Of a stretch of 64,000 nt of DNA, positions 7,490 through 17,184 are shown piece by piece. Positions within the stretch are counted from its first letter, which is position 1. Each line of letters begins with the position of its first letter. The position numbers were made by a program, and so were the translations under genes. Source of the DNA: an uncultured Rhizobium sp. (GTDB lineage Bacteria > Pseudomonadota > Alphaproteobacteria > Rhizobiales > Rhizobiaceae); assembly GCA_945952045.1 (NCBI GenBank), contig CAMFHE010000011.1, forward strand, positions 62,001 to 126,000. The letters are read 5' to 3'. Under the pieces are notes generated by a model. It ran no database searches, was not told the DNA's origin, and was given only the letters and a program-made list of their open reading frames with translations.

Positions 7490-10400
7490 GGGCGCGCCGG
7501 GCGATCAGACGATTCTGGACCTTTTTGAAGCGGCCGTCCGTCTGGCTGTCGCTCTGCGTCCTGATCATCGCGCTGCTCGTCTGGTTCGCAGGCCCCGCCA
7601 TCGCTTTCGGCGAGGTGCAGCCGCTGGGTTCGGCGACGGTGCGCCTCGCCTGCCTGCTCGCGCTTGCGCTCGTCTGGGGCATTGGCAGCTTTTTCGTGCG
7701 CACCCGCCGCTCCAGCGAAGACGAGGCGCTGCTTGCCGCGCTGCGCCGACAGGAGGAGGAAGCGGATGCCGCCCGCGACAGGGTGGATGCGGCAGCCGAA
7801 GCCGAGTTCGCCGCCTTCCGCGATGCCGGCCGGGCGGTTTTCTCGTTCCTGCGCCGACGCAGCGGTTTTCGCCTGACCGGCAGCCGTTATGCCTTGCCCT
7901 GGTACCTGGTGCTCGGCGCAGGTGGGGTCGGCAAATCCAGCATCCTCAAGGCAAGCGGCATTGCCGCGCCCTACGATACCGATCCCGGCAAAGGTCCCGC
8001 CCAGTTTCATATCACCGACAAGGCGGTGCTGGTCGAATTCGAGGGGCGATTCACCGCCGCCAACGACACCGGCGCGGTTCTGTTGTGGCAGCGCATGCTC
8101 GACCAGATCAGGCGCTGGCGTCGGCAGCAGCCGGTCAACGGCATCCTGCTCGTCCTCGACGTGCAATATCTGTTGTCGCGGCCGGAAGAGCATATCGTCG
8201 CCGAGGCAGCATCCCTGCGCAAGCGTCTCGACGAAACCATGGCGCGGCTGCGCACGACGGCGCCCGTCTATGTCGTCGTCAACAAGCTCGACATGGTCGT
8301 CGGTTTCGAGGAATTCTTCGATTCGCTGACATCGGAGGAGCGCAACGCCGTGCTCGGCGTACCGCTGAGCGCCCTGCGCAAGACCGATGGCGCGACCGCT
8401 AAGGGCAGCTTCCTGCCGGGTTTTTCCAGTATCGTCGAAGGTTTTTCCCGCCATCAGTTCCTGCGCCTGCAGGACGAGCCGGACGAGTTGCGCCGGCGGC
8501 GGATCTTCGAATTTCCCGGACAGTTCTCCCTGCTGCAATCGCGGCTGACGCCGTTTTTGTGGGAACTGTGCGTCGATCATCGGTTCGCCGATGCGCCGAA
8601 CGTGCGCGGCGTGTTCTTTTCGAGCACGATCCAATCCGGCGATTTTCGCGACGGCATGGGGCCGGTGCTGACGCCGAGCTTCGGCCAGCGACGCGATGGT
8701 CTGCTGTTGCAGCCGGAAACCGGGCAGGTCCGCGCCCGACCGTTCTTCCTGTCCGGCCTGTTCCGCGACGTCATCCTGCCGGAGGCCAATCTTGGTGGCC
8801 TCACCCGGCCGGCGCTGGTGGCCAACCGGCTCTACAAGGTCGGCGGCAATGTGCTGCTCTTCGCCTTCATCGCGTTGATGATCTCCTTGTGGATCTTGAG
8901 CTTCAGCGAAGGCCGCGCCTACACCGCCCGCATCGCCGCCGGCGTGGATGCCGGGCGCGCCAATATCACGCAAGCCTCTCCTGACGGAAAGATGCCGTCG
9001 CAATTCGATCCGGTGCTTGATGTGCTGGACCGCCTGCGGGAATTGGCCGAGGAAGAGCCGCACCGCGCAACGCTCGGACTTTACAGCACTGAACCGGTCA
9101 ATGGAGCAGCGCGCGACGCCTATGACAAGGCGCTCGCCAACCTGCTGTTCCCTTTCGTCTGGAGCTATCTGCGCGACGGTCTCGACCATCCTGAGACCTC
9201 GGCGGCGCTACGCTTCCAGCAGCTGAAATTCTACCTGACGCTGGCCGAGCGTCGCGCCCCCGATAGTGATACCGCGGCCATTCTGAGCGTCGATTTTGCC
9301 ACAAACTGGCTCGTACATGACGCCGATGCGGCAACGCAGGCGCGGATCGCGCGCCACTTCGCCGCTCTCGGTACGGCGCCCTTGAGCGTGCCGCCCGCCG
9401 ATACGACACTGGTTGATCGCGCCAGGCGCTGGATTGCCGATTATACGCTGGCGCGGCTTGGCTATGATTTCGTGATGGCCATGCCCTCCGTACAGACGTT
9501 GCCCGTCTGGCGGCCGGTCGACCATATGGGACTGTCCGGCCCGCAGGCGCTGTCGCGCGTCAGCGGCGAAGGTTTCTGGGACGGCATTCCCGGTCTCTAT
9601 ACCCGCGATGGCCTGATCGGCACGATGCGCGATGTCGCCGCAAGCGTTGCCCGCGACATTGCCGACGATCTCTGGGTGATGGGCGACGATGCGCCGCGCG
9701 GCGAGCGCGACAGCGCCCGCATTCGCGACGGTATCCTCGATCTCTACCGCGTGGATTACATCAACAGGTGGTCGTCCCTGCTCGCCGATATCGGTCCCGT
9801 CGGCAGCGATCGCGCAGCGGATGTGGCGCAGTCCATCGCCATCGTCACCGGCAATCCCTCGCCGCTCAAGGAACTCTTGACCGCCATCGCCGCCGAGACG
9901 GACCTGGAGGTTGCGACAACGGTGGCTCTCGACGCCGCCGTCGGCGCGACCACCGCGCGCATCAAGGCGGTGAGCGGCTCCGCCTACCAGCCGCGCCGCG
10001 CCGTTGACGTCGCCAAGTCCGTTTCGGAATATTTCCGCGCCTTTCGCAATGCGGTCATCGCGCCGGAAGGGCAACAGGCGCCGGCCGATGCCATGTTGGC
10101 GGCCATGCAGCCGCTGTTTCGTATGCTTAACCACGTCGCCAATGGCGGCGACGTGCTCGAACTCGGCACCGAACCGCAGACGTTGCTCAAGGATCTCGCC
10201 AGCCGCAACGACAACCTGCCGCCCGTGCTACAGCCTGTCTTTGCCCGCATTCTGGCGCAGGTGGCGGCGATCACAGGCGGCAGTTCGCGCGAGCGCCTGT
10301 CGCAAATCTGGAAGTCGATGGTCCTGCCGCTCTGCGACGCGACGATGACGGCGCGCTACCCCTTCGACCGCACCGCCGCCAACGATGCCTCGCTCGAGGA

Positions 10401-10989
10401 TTTCGCCAAGCTGTTTGGACCCAAGGGCGCCATCGCCGGTTTCCACAACGATTATCTGAAGCCGTTTATCGATACGACGACCCATCCCTGGCGCTGGCGT
10501 CCGGGCCAGCAGGTCGGCCTCGGTTTCGACGACGTGACGCTTGCCGGCCTCGAACAGGCCAATGCGATCACGACCATGTTCTTCTCCGACGAGGAGAAGC
10601 CGAACCTCAATTTCATGATCACGCCCGGCAAGCTGGATGCCAAGGCGCGCGCCTTCGTGCTCGATGCCGGCGGGCAATCCCTGCTCTACAGCCATGGCCC
10701 GATCGTCGATACGCCTTTCAAATGGCCGCCGGAAAACATTTCGGTCGGCGCCAATCTGTCGGTCATGCCGGAGGTGCAGGGCGAGCGCAATCTCATCGCC
10801 CGCCAGGGGCCATGGGCGATCTTCCGCCTGCTCGACACCTTCCGTATGATGAGCAAGCAGCCGACCGATACCGTCGACTACATGGCGCGCGTCGGCAGCC
10901 GGCGGGTGCTGTTGCGGGTCACCGCCTCGGCGACGCGCAATCCCTTCGCCAAGAACATCCTTGCGGGCTACGCCTGCCCGCAGCTTTGA
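7486..10989 (+). CDS. tssM: T6SS inner-membrane protein TssM (IcmF)
   Basis: Full-length TssM, 1167 residues. Two N-terminal membrane helices (about residues 13-35 and 45-65), a cytoplasmic P-loop domain with GAGGVGKSS near 145 and V-V-N-K-L-D near 264, a third membrane helix near 465 and a long periplasmic part that contacts TssJ. The start is TTG at 7486, which lies within the stop region of the preceding gene (TTGA overlap). TssM spans the inner membrane and periplasm in the TssJLM complex. Two IcmF-like proteins in tandem are unusual for one T6SS cluster. Confidence 0.93.
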   Translation: MRARRAIRRFWTFLKRPSVWLSLCVLIIALLVWFAGPAIAFGEVQPLGSATVRLACLLALALVWGIGSFFVRTRRSSEDEALLAALRRQEEEADAARDRVDAAAEAEFAAFRDAGRAVFSFLRRRSGFRLTGSRYALPWYLVLGAGGVGKSSILKASGIAAPYDTDPGKGPAQFHITDKAVLVEFEGRFTAANDTGAVLLWQRMLDQIRRWRRQQPVNGILLVLDVQYLLSRPEEHIVAEAASLRKRLDETMARLRTTAPVYVVVNKLDMVVGFEEFFDSLTSEERNAVLGVPLSALRKTDGATAKGSFLPGFSSIVEGFSRHQFLRLQDEPDELRRRRIFEFPGQFSLLQSRLTPFLWELCVDHRFADAPNVRGVFFSSTIQSGDFRDGMGPVLTPSFGQRRDGLLLQPETGQVRARPFFLSGLFRDVILPEANLGGLTRPALVANRLYKVGGNVLLFAFIALMISLWILSFSEGRAYTARIAAGVDAGRANITQASPDGKMPSQFDPVLDVLDRLRELAEEEPHRATLGLYSTEPVNGAARDAYDKALANLLFPFVWSYLRDGLDHPETSAALRFQQLKFYLTLAERRAPDSDTAAILSVDFATNWLVHDADAATQARIARHFAALGTAPLSVPPADTTLVDRARRWIADYTLARLGYDFVMAMPSVQTLPVWRPVDHMGLSGPQALSRVSGEGFWDGIPGLYTRDGLIGTMRDVAASVARDIADDLWVMGDDAPRGERDSARIRDGILDLYRVDYINRWSSLLADIGPVGSDRAADVAQSIAIVTGNPSPLKELLTAIAAETDLEVATTVALDAAVGATTARIKAVSGSAYQPRRAVDVAKSVSEYFRAFRNAVIAPEGQQAPADAMLAAMQPLFRMLNHVANGGDVLELGTEPQTLLKDLASRNDNLPPVLQPVFARILAQVAAITGGSSRERLSQIWKSMVLPLCDATMTARYPFDRTAANDASLEDFAKLFGPKGAIAGFHNDYLKPFIDTTTHPWRWRPGQQVGLGFDDVTLAGLEQANAITTMFFSDEEKPNLNFMITPGKLDAKARAFVLDAGGQSLLYSHGPIVDTPFKWPPENISVGANLSVMPEVQGERNLIARQGPWAIFRLLDTFRMMSKQPTDTVDYMARVGSRRVLLRVTASATRNPFAKNILAGYACPQL

Positions 10990-11007
10990 GAAGAAAGGCG
11001 AAGCTCC

Positions 11008-12843
11008 ATGTCCGATGATCTGCTGACGCATTACAATAGGGAATTGCTGTATATCCGTCGCGCCGCGGCGGCCTTCGCCAACGAGAACCCGCGTATTGCC
11101 GGACGCCTGCGCCTGTCCGAAGATGCGATCGAAGACCCGCATGTCGGCCGGCTCATCGAAGCCTTCGCCTATCTCACCGCGCGTGTGCGTCAAAAACTCG
11201 ACGACGATTTTCCCGAGCTGACCAATGCGCTGCTCGGCATTCTCTATCCGCATCTCGACCGGCCGATCCCCTCCATGTCGATCCTGCAGATGGATGCCAA
11301 GCCGGAACTGATCGAGGCGCATCGCGTGCCGGCGGGAACGCTGGTCGATACCGAAGCCGTCAATGGCGAACGCTGCCGGTTCCGCACCGCCTTCGATGTC
11401 TCCTTGTCGCCGGTCACGGTGCGCAGCGCCGTCCTGTCGGGGCGGCCGATCACCGCGCCGGAATGTGCCAGCGCCACCAATGCCGCCGGCTGCCTGCGCC
11501 TGACCCTCGAAATCACCGCGCCCGAAGGCGGCTTTGCCCAGCACGCGCCCTCGTCTCTCCGCTTCTTCCTGCGCGGCCAGCCGCAGCTCGTCTATCCGCT
11601 CTACGAATTGCTGCTCAACGATGTCAGCGCCATTGCTTTCGCGGAAGGCGCAAACGATCCCTCGCCGGTCTTCATGGCGTCCTCGGCGATGACGGCGGCC
11701 GGTTTTGCTGAAAACGAGGGCCTGCTGCCCTATGCGCAGAACTCGCATCCGGCCTATCGGATCCTGACCGAATATTTCGCCTTTCCGGAAAAATTCCTGT
11801 TCGTCGATCTGAAGCTGCCGGAGCGGGCAATGCTGTCCGCCAAGGGCCGCACGCTCGACGTCTTCCTCTATCTCGACCGGGCGCAGCCGGGTCTCGAACG
11901 CTCGCTGAATGCCAGCGCCTTCGCGCTTGGCTGCACGCCGGTCGTCAACCTGTTTCCGCAGACGGCCGAGCCGATCACGCTCGATCAGCGCAGCTTCGAC
12001 TACCGCGTCGTCCCCGATAGCGGCCGACCGCAGGCTTTGGAAGTCTACAGCGTGGAAACGGTGCGCGGCATCGATCCCGACGGCAAGCACCGCGATGTCC
12101 ACCCCTTCTACAGTGTCGAGCATGCGGCCAATGCGGAATGGGTCAAGTCCGACGAGCGTGATCTCGCCTGGTGGCTGTCGCGCCGCGAGCCGGCCAGCAG
12201 CGAAAATCCCGGCAGCGAAGTCTTCCTGTCCTTGTCCGACCCGGATTTCCGGCCGCAACTGCCGCCATCCGAAGTGCTGCTGGTGGATACGCTGTGCCTC
12301 AATCGCAATCTGCCGGAACGGCTGCCTTTCGGCGGCGGCCAGCCGCATTTGCGCATGACGGAGCCGGTGCCGATGGTCGGCGCCATGCGGCTCCTGACCG
12401 CGCCGACACCGACGGTGCGCCCGATGGTCGGGCATGGCGGGCGCTGGCGGCTGGTCTCGCATCTCGCCCTCAATCATCTGTCGCTCGTTTCGGATGGCGG
12501 GGCCGAAGCCCTTCGCGAAACGCTGCTGCTCTATGATTTTCGTGAATCAGCCGAAACCAAGGCGCTGATCGACGGCATCACCCAGCTCTCGTCGAAGAGC
12601 GGAACGGCGCGCGTGCGCGCCAAAGGTCAAAGCGTTTTTTGCCGCGGGGTCGATATCGACCTTGCGCTCGACGAAGCGAATTTTTCCGGCAACGGCGTCT
12701 TTCTGATGGCCAGCGTCCTGGAGCGCTTTTTCGGCCTTTACGCCAGCGTCAATTCTTTTTCGCGCCTGACCGCACGGGTCAAGGGCCGCACGGGGATCAT
12801 GAAGACATGGCCAGCACGCGCCGGCGACCGCATACTTCTCTAG
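11008..12843 (+). CDS. tssF: T6SS baseplate protein TssF
   Basis: A 611-residue protein with the TssF signature N-terminus: L-L-x-x-Y-N-R-E-L-x-Y-I-R followed by F-A-x-x-N-P-R-I-A-G-R-L and the D-P-H-V-x-R-L-I-E-A-F-A segment. Length is normal for the family. TssF forms the wedge of the baseplate with TssG, TssE and TssK. The ATG follows AAAGGCGAAG. The last 37 bases overlap the start of tssG in another frame, the typical tssF-tssG arrangement. Confidence 0.95.
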   Translation: MSDDLLTHYNRELLYIRRAAAAFANENPRIAGRLRLSEDAIEDPHVGRLIEAFAYLTARVRQKLDDDFPELTNALLGILYPHLDRPIPSMSILQMDAKPELIEAHRVPAGTLVDTEAVNGERCRFRTAFDVSLSPVTVRSAVLSGRPITAPECASATNAAGCLRLTLEITAPEGGFAQHAPSSLRFFLRGQPQLVYPLYELLLNDVSAIAFAEGANDPSPVFMASSAMTAAGFAENEGLLPYAQNSHPAYRILTEYFAFPEKFLFVDLKLPERAMLSAKGRTLDVFLYLDRAQPGLERSLNASAFALGCTPVVNLFPQTAEPITLDQRSFDYRVVPDSGRPQALEVYSVETVRGIDPDGKHRDVHPFYSVEHAANAEWVKSDERDLAWWLSRREPASSENPGSEVFLSLSDPDFRPQLPPSEVLLVDTLCLNRNLPERLPFGGGQPHLRMTEPVPMVGAMRLLTAPTPTVRPMVGHGGRWRLVSHLALNHLSLVSDGGAEALRETLLLYDFRESAETKALIDGITQLSSKSGTARVRAKGQSVFCRGVDIDLALDEANFSGNGVFLMASVLERFFGLYASVNSFSRLTARVKGRTGIMKTWPARAGDRILL

Positions 12844-13898
12844 AGCGCGATCTCTTCGAGTCGCCGCAATTCTACGAGCTGTTCCAGGCGATGTCGCTTC
12901 TGGAGCGGATGGCGGCGCGCGAGCATGACCAGTCCGGCCTTCAACCGGCCGATCCGCTGGGCCAGGGCAGCGATCCCGCCAGGGCCGCGCTTTCGGTGCG
13001 ATCCGCGGTGCCGCTGGGATTTGCCGCCGCGGAAGTCAACTCCGTCCGGCGTCCGCGGGGCGGCGGCCCGACTGAAATGACCCAGACCATCATCGGCCTG
13101 ACCGGCCCCTCCGGCGTGCTGCCGCATGCCTTGAGCGAACTGGTGCAGGTCAGCGTGCGCGAACGCAATATGGGCCTGCGCGATTTCCTCGATGTCTTCA
13201 ACAATCGCCTCGCCGGCCTGCTTTACAATGCCTGGGCAAAGTATCGCATCGTCGCGGAGCGCCAGCGCGCCGGATCGGTCGGCACGCTGACACCGATCGA
13301 TCACGCCCTGAAATCGCTTGTCGGGCTCGGCCTGCCGGCAACCGCCAACCGCACCAGCGCGCCGGACGCCGTCTTCGTCTTCTTCGGCGGCCTGTTCGGT
13401 CGCCAGTCCCGTTCGGCGGTGGCGGTCGAGCGGGCGCTCAGCGGCATCTTCGGCCATAAGCTGGACATCGAACAGTTTTGCGGCGAGTGGCTGCCGGTCG
13501 CGCCAAGCGACCGCACGCGCCTGCCGGACCGGCTGGCGCCCGAAGGCAGCTTTGCCCGGCTCGGCGACGATGCCGTGATCGGCGGCAAGATCTTCGAGGC
13601 GCAATCGACGGTGCGCATCAACATCCGCTCGCTCGACTATCCGCATTTCCGCTCGCTGCTTCCGGATGGCAAGCGGGCAAAACTCCTAACGGACGTGGCC
13701 GCGCACGCGCTCGGCGCCGACAAGACCTTCCGCGTCCGGCTGGAATTGAAGCCCGACCAGGTTCCGGGCCTCAAGCTCGGAAACGATCGCGACGACCCGT
13801 CGGCCAGCAGGCTCGGCTGGAATACATGGCTTTCCTCGGATCGGCCGAGGCGCGATGTGCCCTTTGCGGACATTCGCCCGACGCCGCATCTGCGATAA
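12807..13898 (+). CDS. tssG: T6SS baseplate protein TssG
   Basis: TssG, 363 residues from the ATG at 12807. The family core is evident: L-F-E-S-P-Q-F-Y-E-L-F-Q-A near the N-terminus, the T-Q-T-I-I-G-L-T-G-P-S-G-V-L-P strand-loop and L-x-x-F-L-D-V-F-N-N-R. The open frame continues upstream inside tssF to 12639, but those codons only mirror tssF; the ATG at 12807 places the conserved start correctly. TssG is the central wedge component of the T6SS baseplate. The overlap with tssF indicates coupled translation. Confidence 0.93.
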   Translation: MASTRRRPHTSLERDLFESPQFYELFQAMSLLERMAAREHDQSGLQPADPLGQGSDPARAALSVRSAVPLGFAAAEVNSVRRPRGGGPTEMTQTIIGLTGPSGVLPHALSELVQVSVRERNMGLRDFLDVFNNRLAGLLYNAWAKYRIVAERQRAGSVGTLTPIDHALKSLVGLGLPATANRTSAPDAVFVFFGGLFGRQSRSAVAVERALSGIFGHKLDIEQFCGEWLPVAPSDRTRLPDRLAPEGSFARLGDDAVIGGKIFEAQSTVRINIRSLDYPHFRSLLPDGKRAKLLTDVAAHALGADKTFRVRLELKPDQVPGLKLGNDRDDPSASRLGWNTWLSSDRPRRDVPFADIRPTPHLR

Positions 13899-13920
13899 TC
13901 GAACAACAGGGTGACGTGAC

Positions 13921-15456
13921 ATGACAGACTGGACCGACGGCTACATTTCCGACATCGAATACGGGCCGGGTTTCTATACCGAGCAGACCCCCGCCCATCT
14001 CGATGTCGTCTGCCTGCTGCGCGGCATCGAACCGCCCGTCGCCAAGGGAGAGCGCTTCGCCTATTGCGAACTTGGCTGCGGCGTCGGCCAGACAGCGATG
14101 GTGGTCGCAGCCACCAATCCCGAATCCGAGGTCTGGGGCTTCGATTTCAATCCGGCCCATATCGCGCGTGCGCGCACTCTCGCCAAAGACGGCGCGCTTG
14201 CCAATATCCGCTTTGAAGAAGCATCCTTCGAGCAGCTTGCCGCCGGCGAACAGGCGGATCTGCCGCTGTTCGACTATATCACGCTGCATGGGGTCTGGAG
14301 CTGGGTCAGCTTTGAAAACCGGCAATTCATCGTCGATTTCATCGACCGTTACCTGAAACCGGGCGGCCTCGTCTATGTCAGCTACAATGCGCAGCCCGGA
14401 TGGACGGATGCAGGGCCGATGCAGCGCCTTCTGCGCATGGGCGCCAGCCTGAGCCAGGGCCGCAGCGACAAACGCGTGTTGCAGGCGCTCGATCTTGCCA
14501 ATGCCTTCTCGGGTGCCGGCGCCATCAGCATTCCGCCGGAGATGGTGGAGCAGCTGAAAAAGCAGAAGACCGAGGATGCCGTCGCTTATCTTTCGCATGA
14601 ATATCTCAACGAACATTGGTCGCCCTGCTATCACGCCGATGTCGTCACGGATCTTGCCGGCGCCAAGCTGAACTTTGTCGGCACCGCCAATCTGCTCGAA
14701 AACTTCCCGGCCCTGTCGCTGAAGCCGGAGCAGCTTGCGCTGATCAAAGACATGCCGCCGACGATGGCCGAGACGGCGCGCGACTATTTCATGACGCGCA
14801 CCTTCCGGCGCGACGTCTTCATCCGCGGCGCGCGCCCTATTCCGCCGCGCAAGGTGGAGCAGCGGGCGGCCGAGGCGGAATTGCAGCTGGTCGTGCCGCC
14901 GCATGCCATAACCCGCGAAGTCAGCATTCCCCTGGGCACCGCGACCTTGAACGCCCCGTTTTACGAGCCAGCGCTCGAAATGCTCGCCGCTGGAAGTCGA
15001 TCGATTGCGGAATTGCGCGCGGCAGTCGGCGCGCAAAGCAATGCCGAACCACGCGAGATCCTCGGCATGCTGATCGGCTCCCGCCAGGCAAAAACCAAAT
15101 TGCGCCAACCGGACGAGACGCAACTGCAATCGGTTCGTCGATTCAACCAGGCGCTTTTGGCCAACAGCGCCGATCTCGGTCGTGACGTCTCCCCGCTCGC
15201 GGCAGTGAGCATCGGTACGGCGATGAACGTTCGCCTCCTCGAAATGCTTGTCTATGAGGTCATCGCCGAGGGAACGCCGGCGCAGGAGCCGGCCGTGAAC
15301 CGCGCCGTCCGCATCCTTCTCGACAAACGCGGCGCGCAACTCAACTTCGAGGAACAGCCCGACAGCGAAGACGCCTATAACCGGATGCTTCACGACAACA
15401 TCGCCAAGGTTCTGGAACATGGCCTGCCGATGTGGAAGGCGGTTGGCGCCATCTGA
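13921..15456 (+). CDS. SAM methyltransferase with methyltransferase regulatory domain
   Basis: A 511-residue protein. Residues 40-150 are a class I methyltransferase with C-E-L-G-C-G-V-G-Q-T as motif I and the acidic strand W-G-F-D-F-N. The next 100 residues begin with a V-Y-V-S-Y-N-A-Q-P-G-W segment typical of proteins with a MethyTransf_Reg domain, and the C-terminal part is a helical/winged region. It starts 22 bases after tssG with GGTGACGTGAC before the ATG and is followed 13 bases later by the kinase-like gene, so it belongs to the T6SS transcript. The substrate is unknown; the family includes predicted protein or surface-molecule methyltransferases. Its conserved placement inside the structural operon suggests a T6SS accessory role. 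Confidence 0.75.
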   Translation: MTDWTDGYISDIEYGPGFYTEQTPAHLDVVCLLRGIEPPVAKGERFAYCELGCGVGQTAMVVAATNPESEVWGFDFNPAHIARARTLAKDGALANIRFEEASFEQLAAGEQADLPLFDYITLHGVWSWVSFENRQFIVDFIDRYLKPGGLVYVSYNAQPGWTDAGPMQRLLRMGASLSQGRSDKRVLQALDLANAFSGAGAISIPPEMVEQLKKQKTEDAVAYLSHEYLNEHWSPCYHADVVTDLAGAKLNFVGTANLLENFPALSLKPEQLALIKDMPPTMAETARDYFMTRTFRRDVFIRGARPIPPRKVEQRAAEAELQLVVPPHAITREVSIPLGTATLNAPFYEPALEMLAAGSRSIAELRAAVGAQSNAEPREILGMLIGSRQAKTKLRQPDETQLQSVRRFNQALLANSADLGRDVSPLAAVSIGTAMNVRLLEMLVYEVIAEGTPAQEPAVNRAVRILLDKRGAQLNFEEQPDSEDAYNRMLHDNIAKVLEHGLPMWKAVGAI

Positions 15457-15469
15457 TCGGAGACCGGCA

Positions 15470-16285
15470 ATGGAAAACGAGGCGCCGCCCGTCCCCCATG
15501 GCCCCGTCAGGGACAGGGACGGCATCATGACCTACGAAGCGCGAACCGGAAACGGTGAGCGCCTCCTGGTCAAGCGCCTCGCCGCTGCGACATCCGCCGA
15601 CCCTTTGCTGCAAAAGCGTTTTGCCCGCGAAAAACGTCTGGCGCAAACCTTGCAGCACCCGGCGATCGCGCATCTTCGCGGCGCGGGCGGCGATTGGTTC
15701 GCCTGTGAATTTCTTGAGGACGGGCTGGACAGGCCCGATATTGCGAACCGCTACCGAAGCGGGACAGCCATCCGGTCGCTGATCGGCGCGCTTGCGGCGT
15801 TGCTGGCCTTTCTGCATGGCCGCGGCATCGCGCATGGGGATATCAAGCCGGCGCATATCCGCTTTCGCCGAAACCAGCCCGTGTTGGTGGATTTCGGTAT
15901 CGCGACTGTGGGAGAGAACGATCCGCTGAGCGGCGGCGAAATCGTGGGAACGCCACGCTGGATGGCGCCGGAGCAGATGCGCGCCGGCACGATCACGCCC
16001 GAGACCGACATCTGGTCGCTCTCATCGGTCGGGCTCTGGCTTTGCCAAGGGCGTCTTCCGATTGCCGGAAGCTATGATGAGGTCCTCACCAAGCGCGATG
16101 CCGGCATCCATCACGAGTTCGACCTGTCCGCCTATTCCGGACAGGTCCTCTCAGGCGGCCACACCGACGCGCTCGCCGCCCTTCTGGCGCGCGGGCTCAC
16201 GCTGGAGCCGCAGCGACGCCCGACAGCGGCATTGCTGGCAGGCGCCCTTTTGGATCAATCGATCACCAGCGTCACGGCCGGGTGA
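15470..16285 (+). CDS. Ser/Thr protein kinase-like protein, T6SS-linked
   Basis: A 271-residue Hanks-type kinase domain without membrane helix or extra domains, starting at ATG 15470 after GGAGA. Visible motifs: the ATP-anchoring lysine in LLVKRL, the helix-C glutamate in R-E-K-R-L, the catalytic loop [12 protein letters not shown] in LVDFGIA, and M-A-P-E. The glycine-rich loop is poorly formed, the catalytic loop reads HGD not HRD, and the usual Asn is replaced by His, so activity may be weak or absent. In T6SS a PpkA-type kinase phosphorylates Fha; the FHA gene at 1392 is the obvious candidate target. Its last 31 bases overlap the convergent STAS gene. Confidence 0.8.
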   Translation: MENEAPPVPHGPVRDRDGIMTYEARTGNGERLLVKRLAAATSADPLLQKRFAREKRLAQTLQHPAIAHLRGAGGDWFACEFLEDGLDRPDIANRYRSGTAIRSLIGALAALLAFLHGRGIAHGDIKPAHIRFRRNQPVLVDFGIATVGENDPLSGGEIVGTPRWMAPEQMRAGTITPETDIWSLSSVGLWLCQGRLPIAGSYDEVLTKRDAGIHHEFDLSAYSGQVLSGGHTDALAALLARGLTLEPQRRPTAALLAGALLDQSITSVTAG

Positions 16286-16593
16286 AGCTTCTTGAGATTG
16301 GGCAGCGACTTCGACTGCCACGGAATGCGCGACGAACCGCGCACCGCCAGGCTGATGCCGGGCAGCTTGCGCACGTCGATCGTGAACTTGGCCAGGAGGT
16401 TGATGCCTGAGCTGTTGAGGAATTCCAGTTCCGTCAGATCGAGCGTGATCGTCTGCGGATTGGACGCCAGAACGCCCTGCATCATGTCGAGGATGGGCGC
16501 ATAGGCTTCGGTCCCCGAAAGGCGCATCGTGCCTTCATAGTGGATAGTCGAGCCCTCGCTCCACACCTTATAGTCGCCAGTTTTAATTTCCAT
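16255..16593 (-). CDS. STAS-domain anti-anti-sigma-like protein
   Basis: A 112-residue single STAS domain resembling the cyanobacterial slr1659 group of regulators. The phosphoacceptor region is [16 protein letters not shown], with the serine before Gly in the position phosphorylated in SpoIIAA/RsbV. The ATG at 16593 is chosen because TTGGAGTT lies upstream; a TTG at 16611 falls inside that ribosome binding site. It is the last gene of a minus-strand operon with an HATPase and a SpoIIE phosphatase, the three parts of a partner switch. Its 3' end overlaps the convergent kinase gene by 31 bases. The target is not shown by the sequence. Confidence 0.8.
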   Translation of the reverse strand: MEIKTGDYKVWSEGSTIHYEGTMRLSGTEAYAPILDMMQGVLASNPQTITLDLTELEFLNSSGINLLAKFTIDVRKLPGISLAVRGSSRIPWQSKSLPNLKKLHPAVTLVID

Positions 16594-16633
16594 CGTGAAA
16601 AAGAACTCCAATAATGTCCCCGTCCCGACAACC

Positions 16634-17182
16634 TTAGGCTAGATCGAGGGCGGCAAATACTTCGAGGAATACGAGGGGACCGGTTGTCGGCCGGCTGAAT
16701 CTCCATCCCAGTCGGGCGCCATAGTCGCTCATTAGGGTGAGAAGGCCAAGCCCCGACCCACTGGAAAATGCATCTCCGGCGTTCGCTTCGATGCGTGCGA
16801 TGAGCAATTCGCCGGGATCGCCCTCGGTAATCTCCGCCAGCAGCGGTTGAAACCGTTGCGCGGTCTCTTCGCTGATGTAGTTGGCCACGCGAACCTCGAA
16901 GCGATTGCCTTCGAGCGAGGACTCGATGAGCACGTCGCCGGGCGCGCGAAACTTCACTGCGTTTTCCAAAAGCTCGTTGACAAGGTAGCCGACGCTATGC
17001 CGCGCTTCGTTGTCGTTCAGCTTCTGGGCGCCGCAGCGCATGCCATAGACATCGCCGAGAAACTCGGCCGTGACGCTTGCATGCTGCCAGGTCAGATCGA
17101 TCGGACCTTCCGCAAGCCGGATCCGATTTTCAAAGGACGCGGCCGCGTTACGGGATTCGATATCGCCGAAAACTTCAGTCAT
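16634..17182 (-). CDS. HATPase anti-sigma-like regulator
   Basis: A 182-residue protein of the GHKL ATPase type, like the slr1658 group. The N-box is [10 protein letters not shown] and the G2 box is GSGLGLLTL. Such proteins act as kinases of a STAS partner, or as anti-sigma factors, in partner-switching systems. The start lies 2 bases after the stop of the SpoIIE phosphatase gene and 40 bases separate its stop from the STAS gene, so the three are co-transcribed. No sigma factor gene is in the window, so the output may be a protein other than a sigma factor. Confidence 0.78.
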   Translation of the reverse strand: MTEVFGDIESRNAAASFENRIRLAEGPIDLTWQHASVTAEFLGDVYGMRCGAQKLNDNEARHSVGYLVNELLENAVKFRAPGDVLIESSLEGNRFEVRVANYISEETAQRFQPLLAEITEGDPGELLIARIEANAGDAFSSGSGLGLLTLMSDYGARLGWRFSRPTTGPLVFLEVFAALDLA

Positions 17183-17184
17183 CG

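Noticed and set aside
10228..12477. Long minus-strand frame opposite tssM and tssF
   Set aside because: No domain features and full overlap with two T6SS genes.
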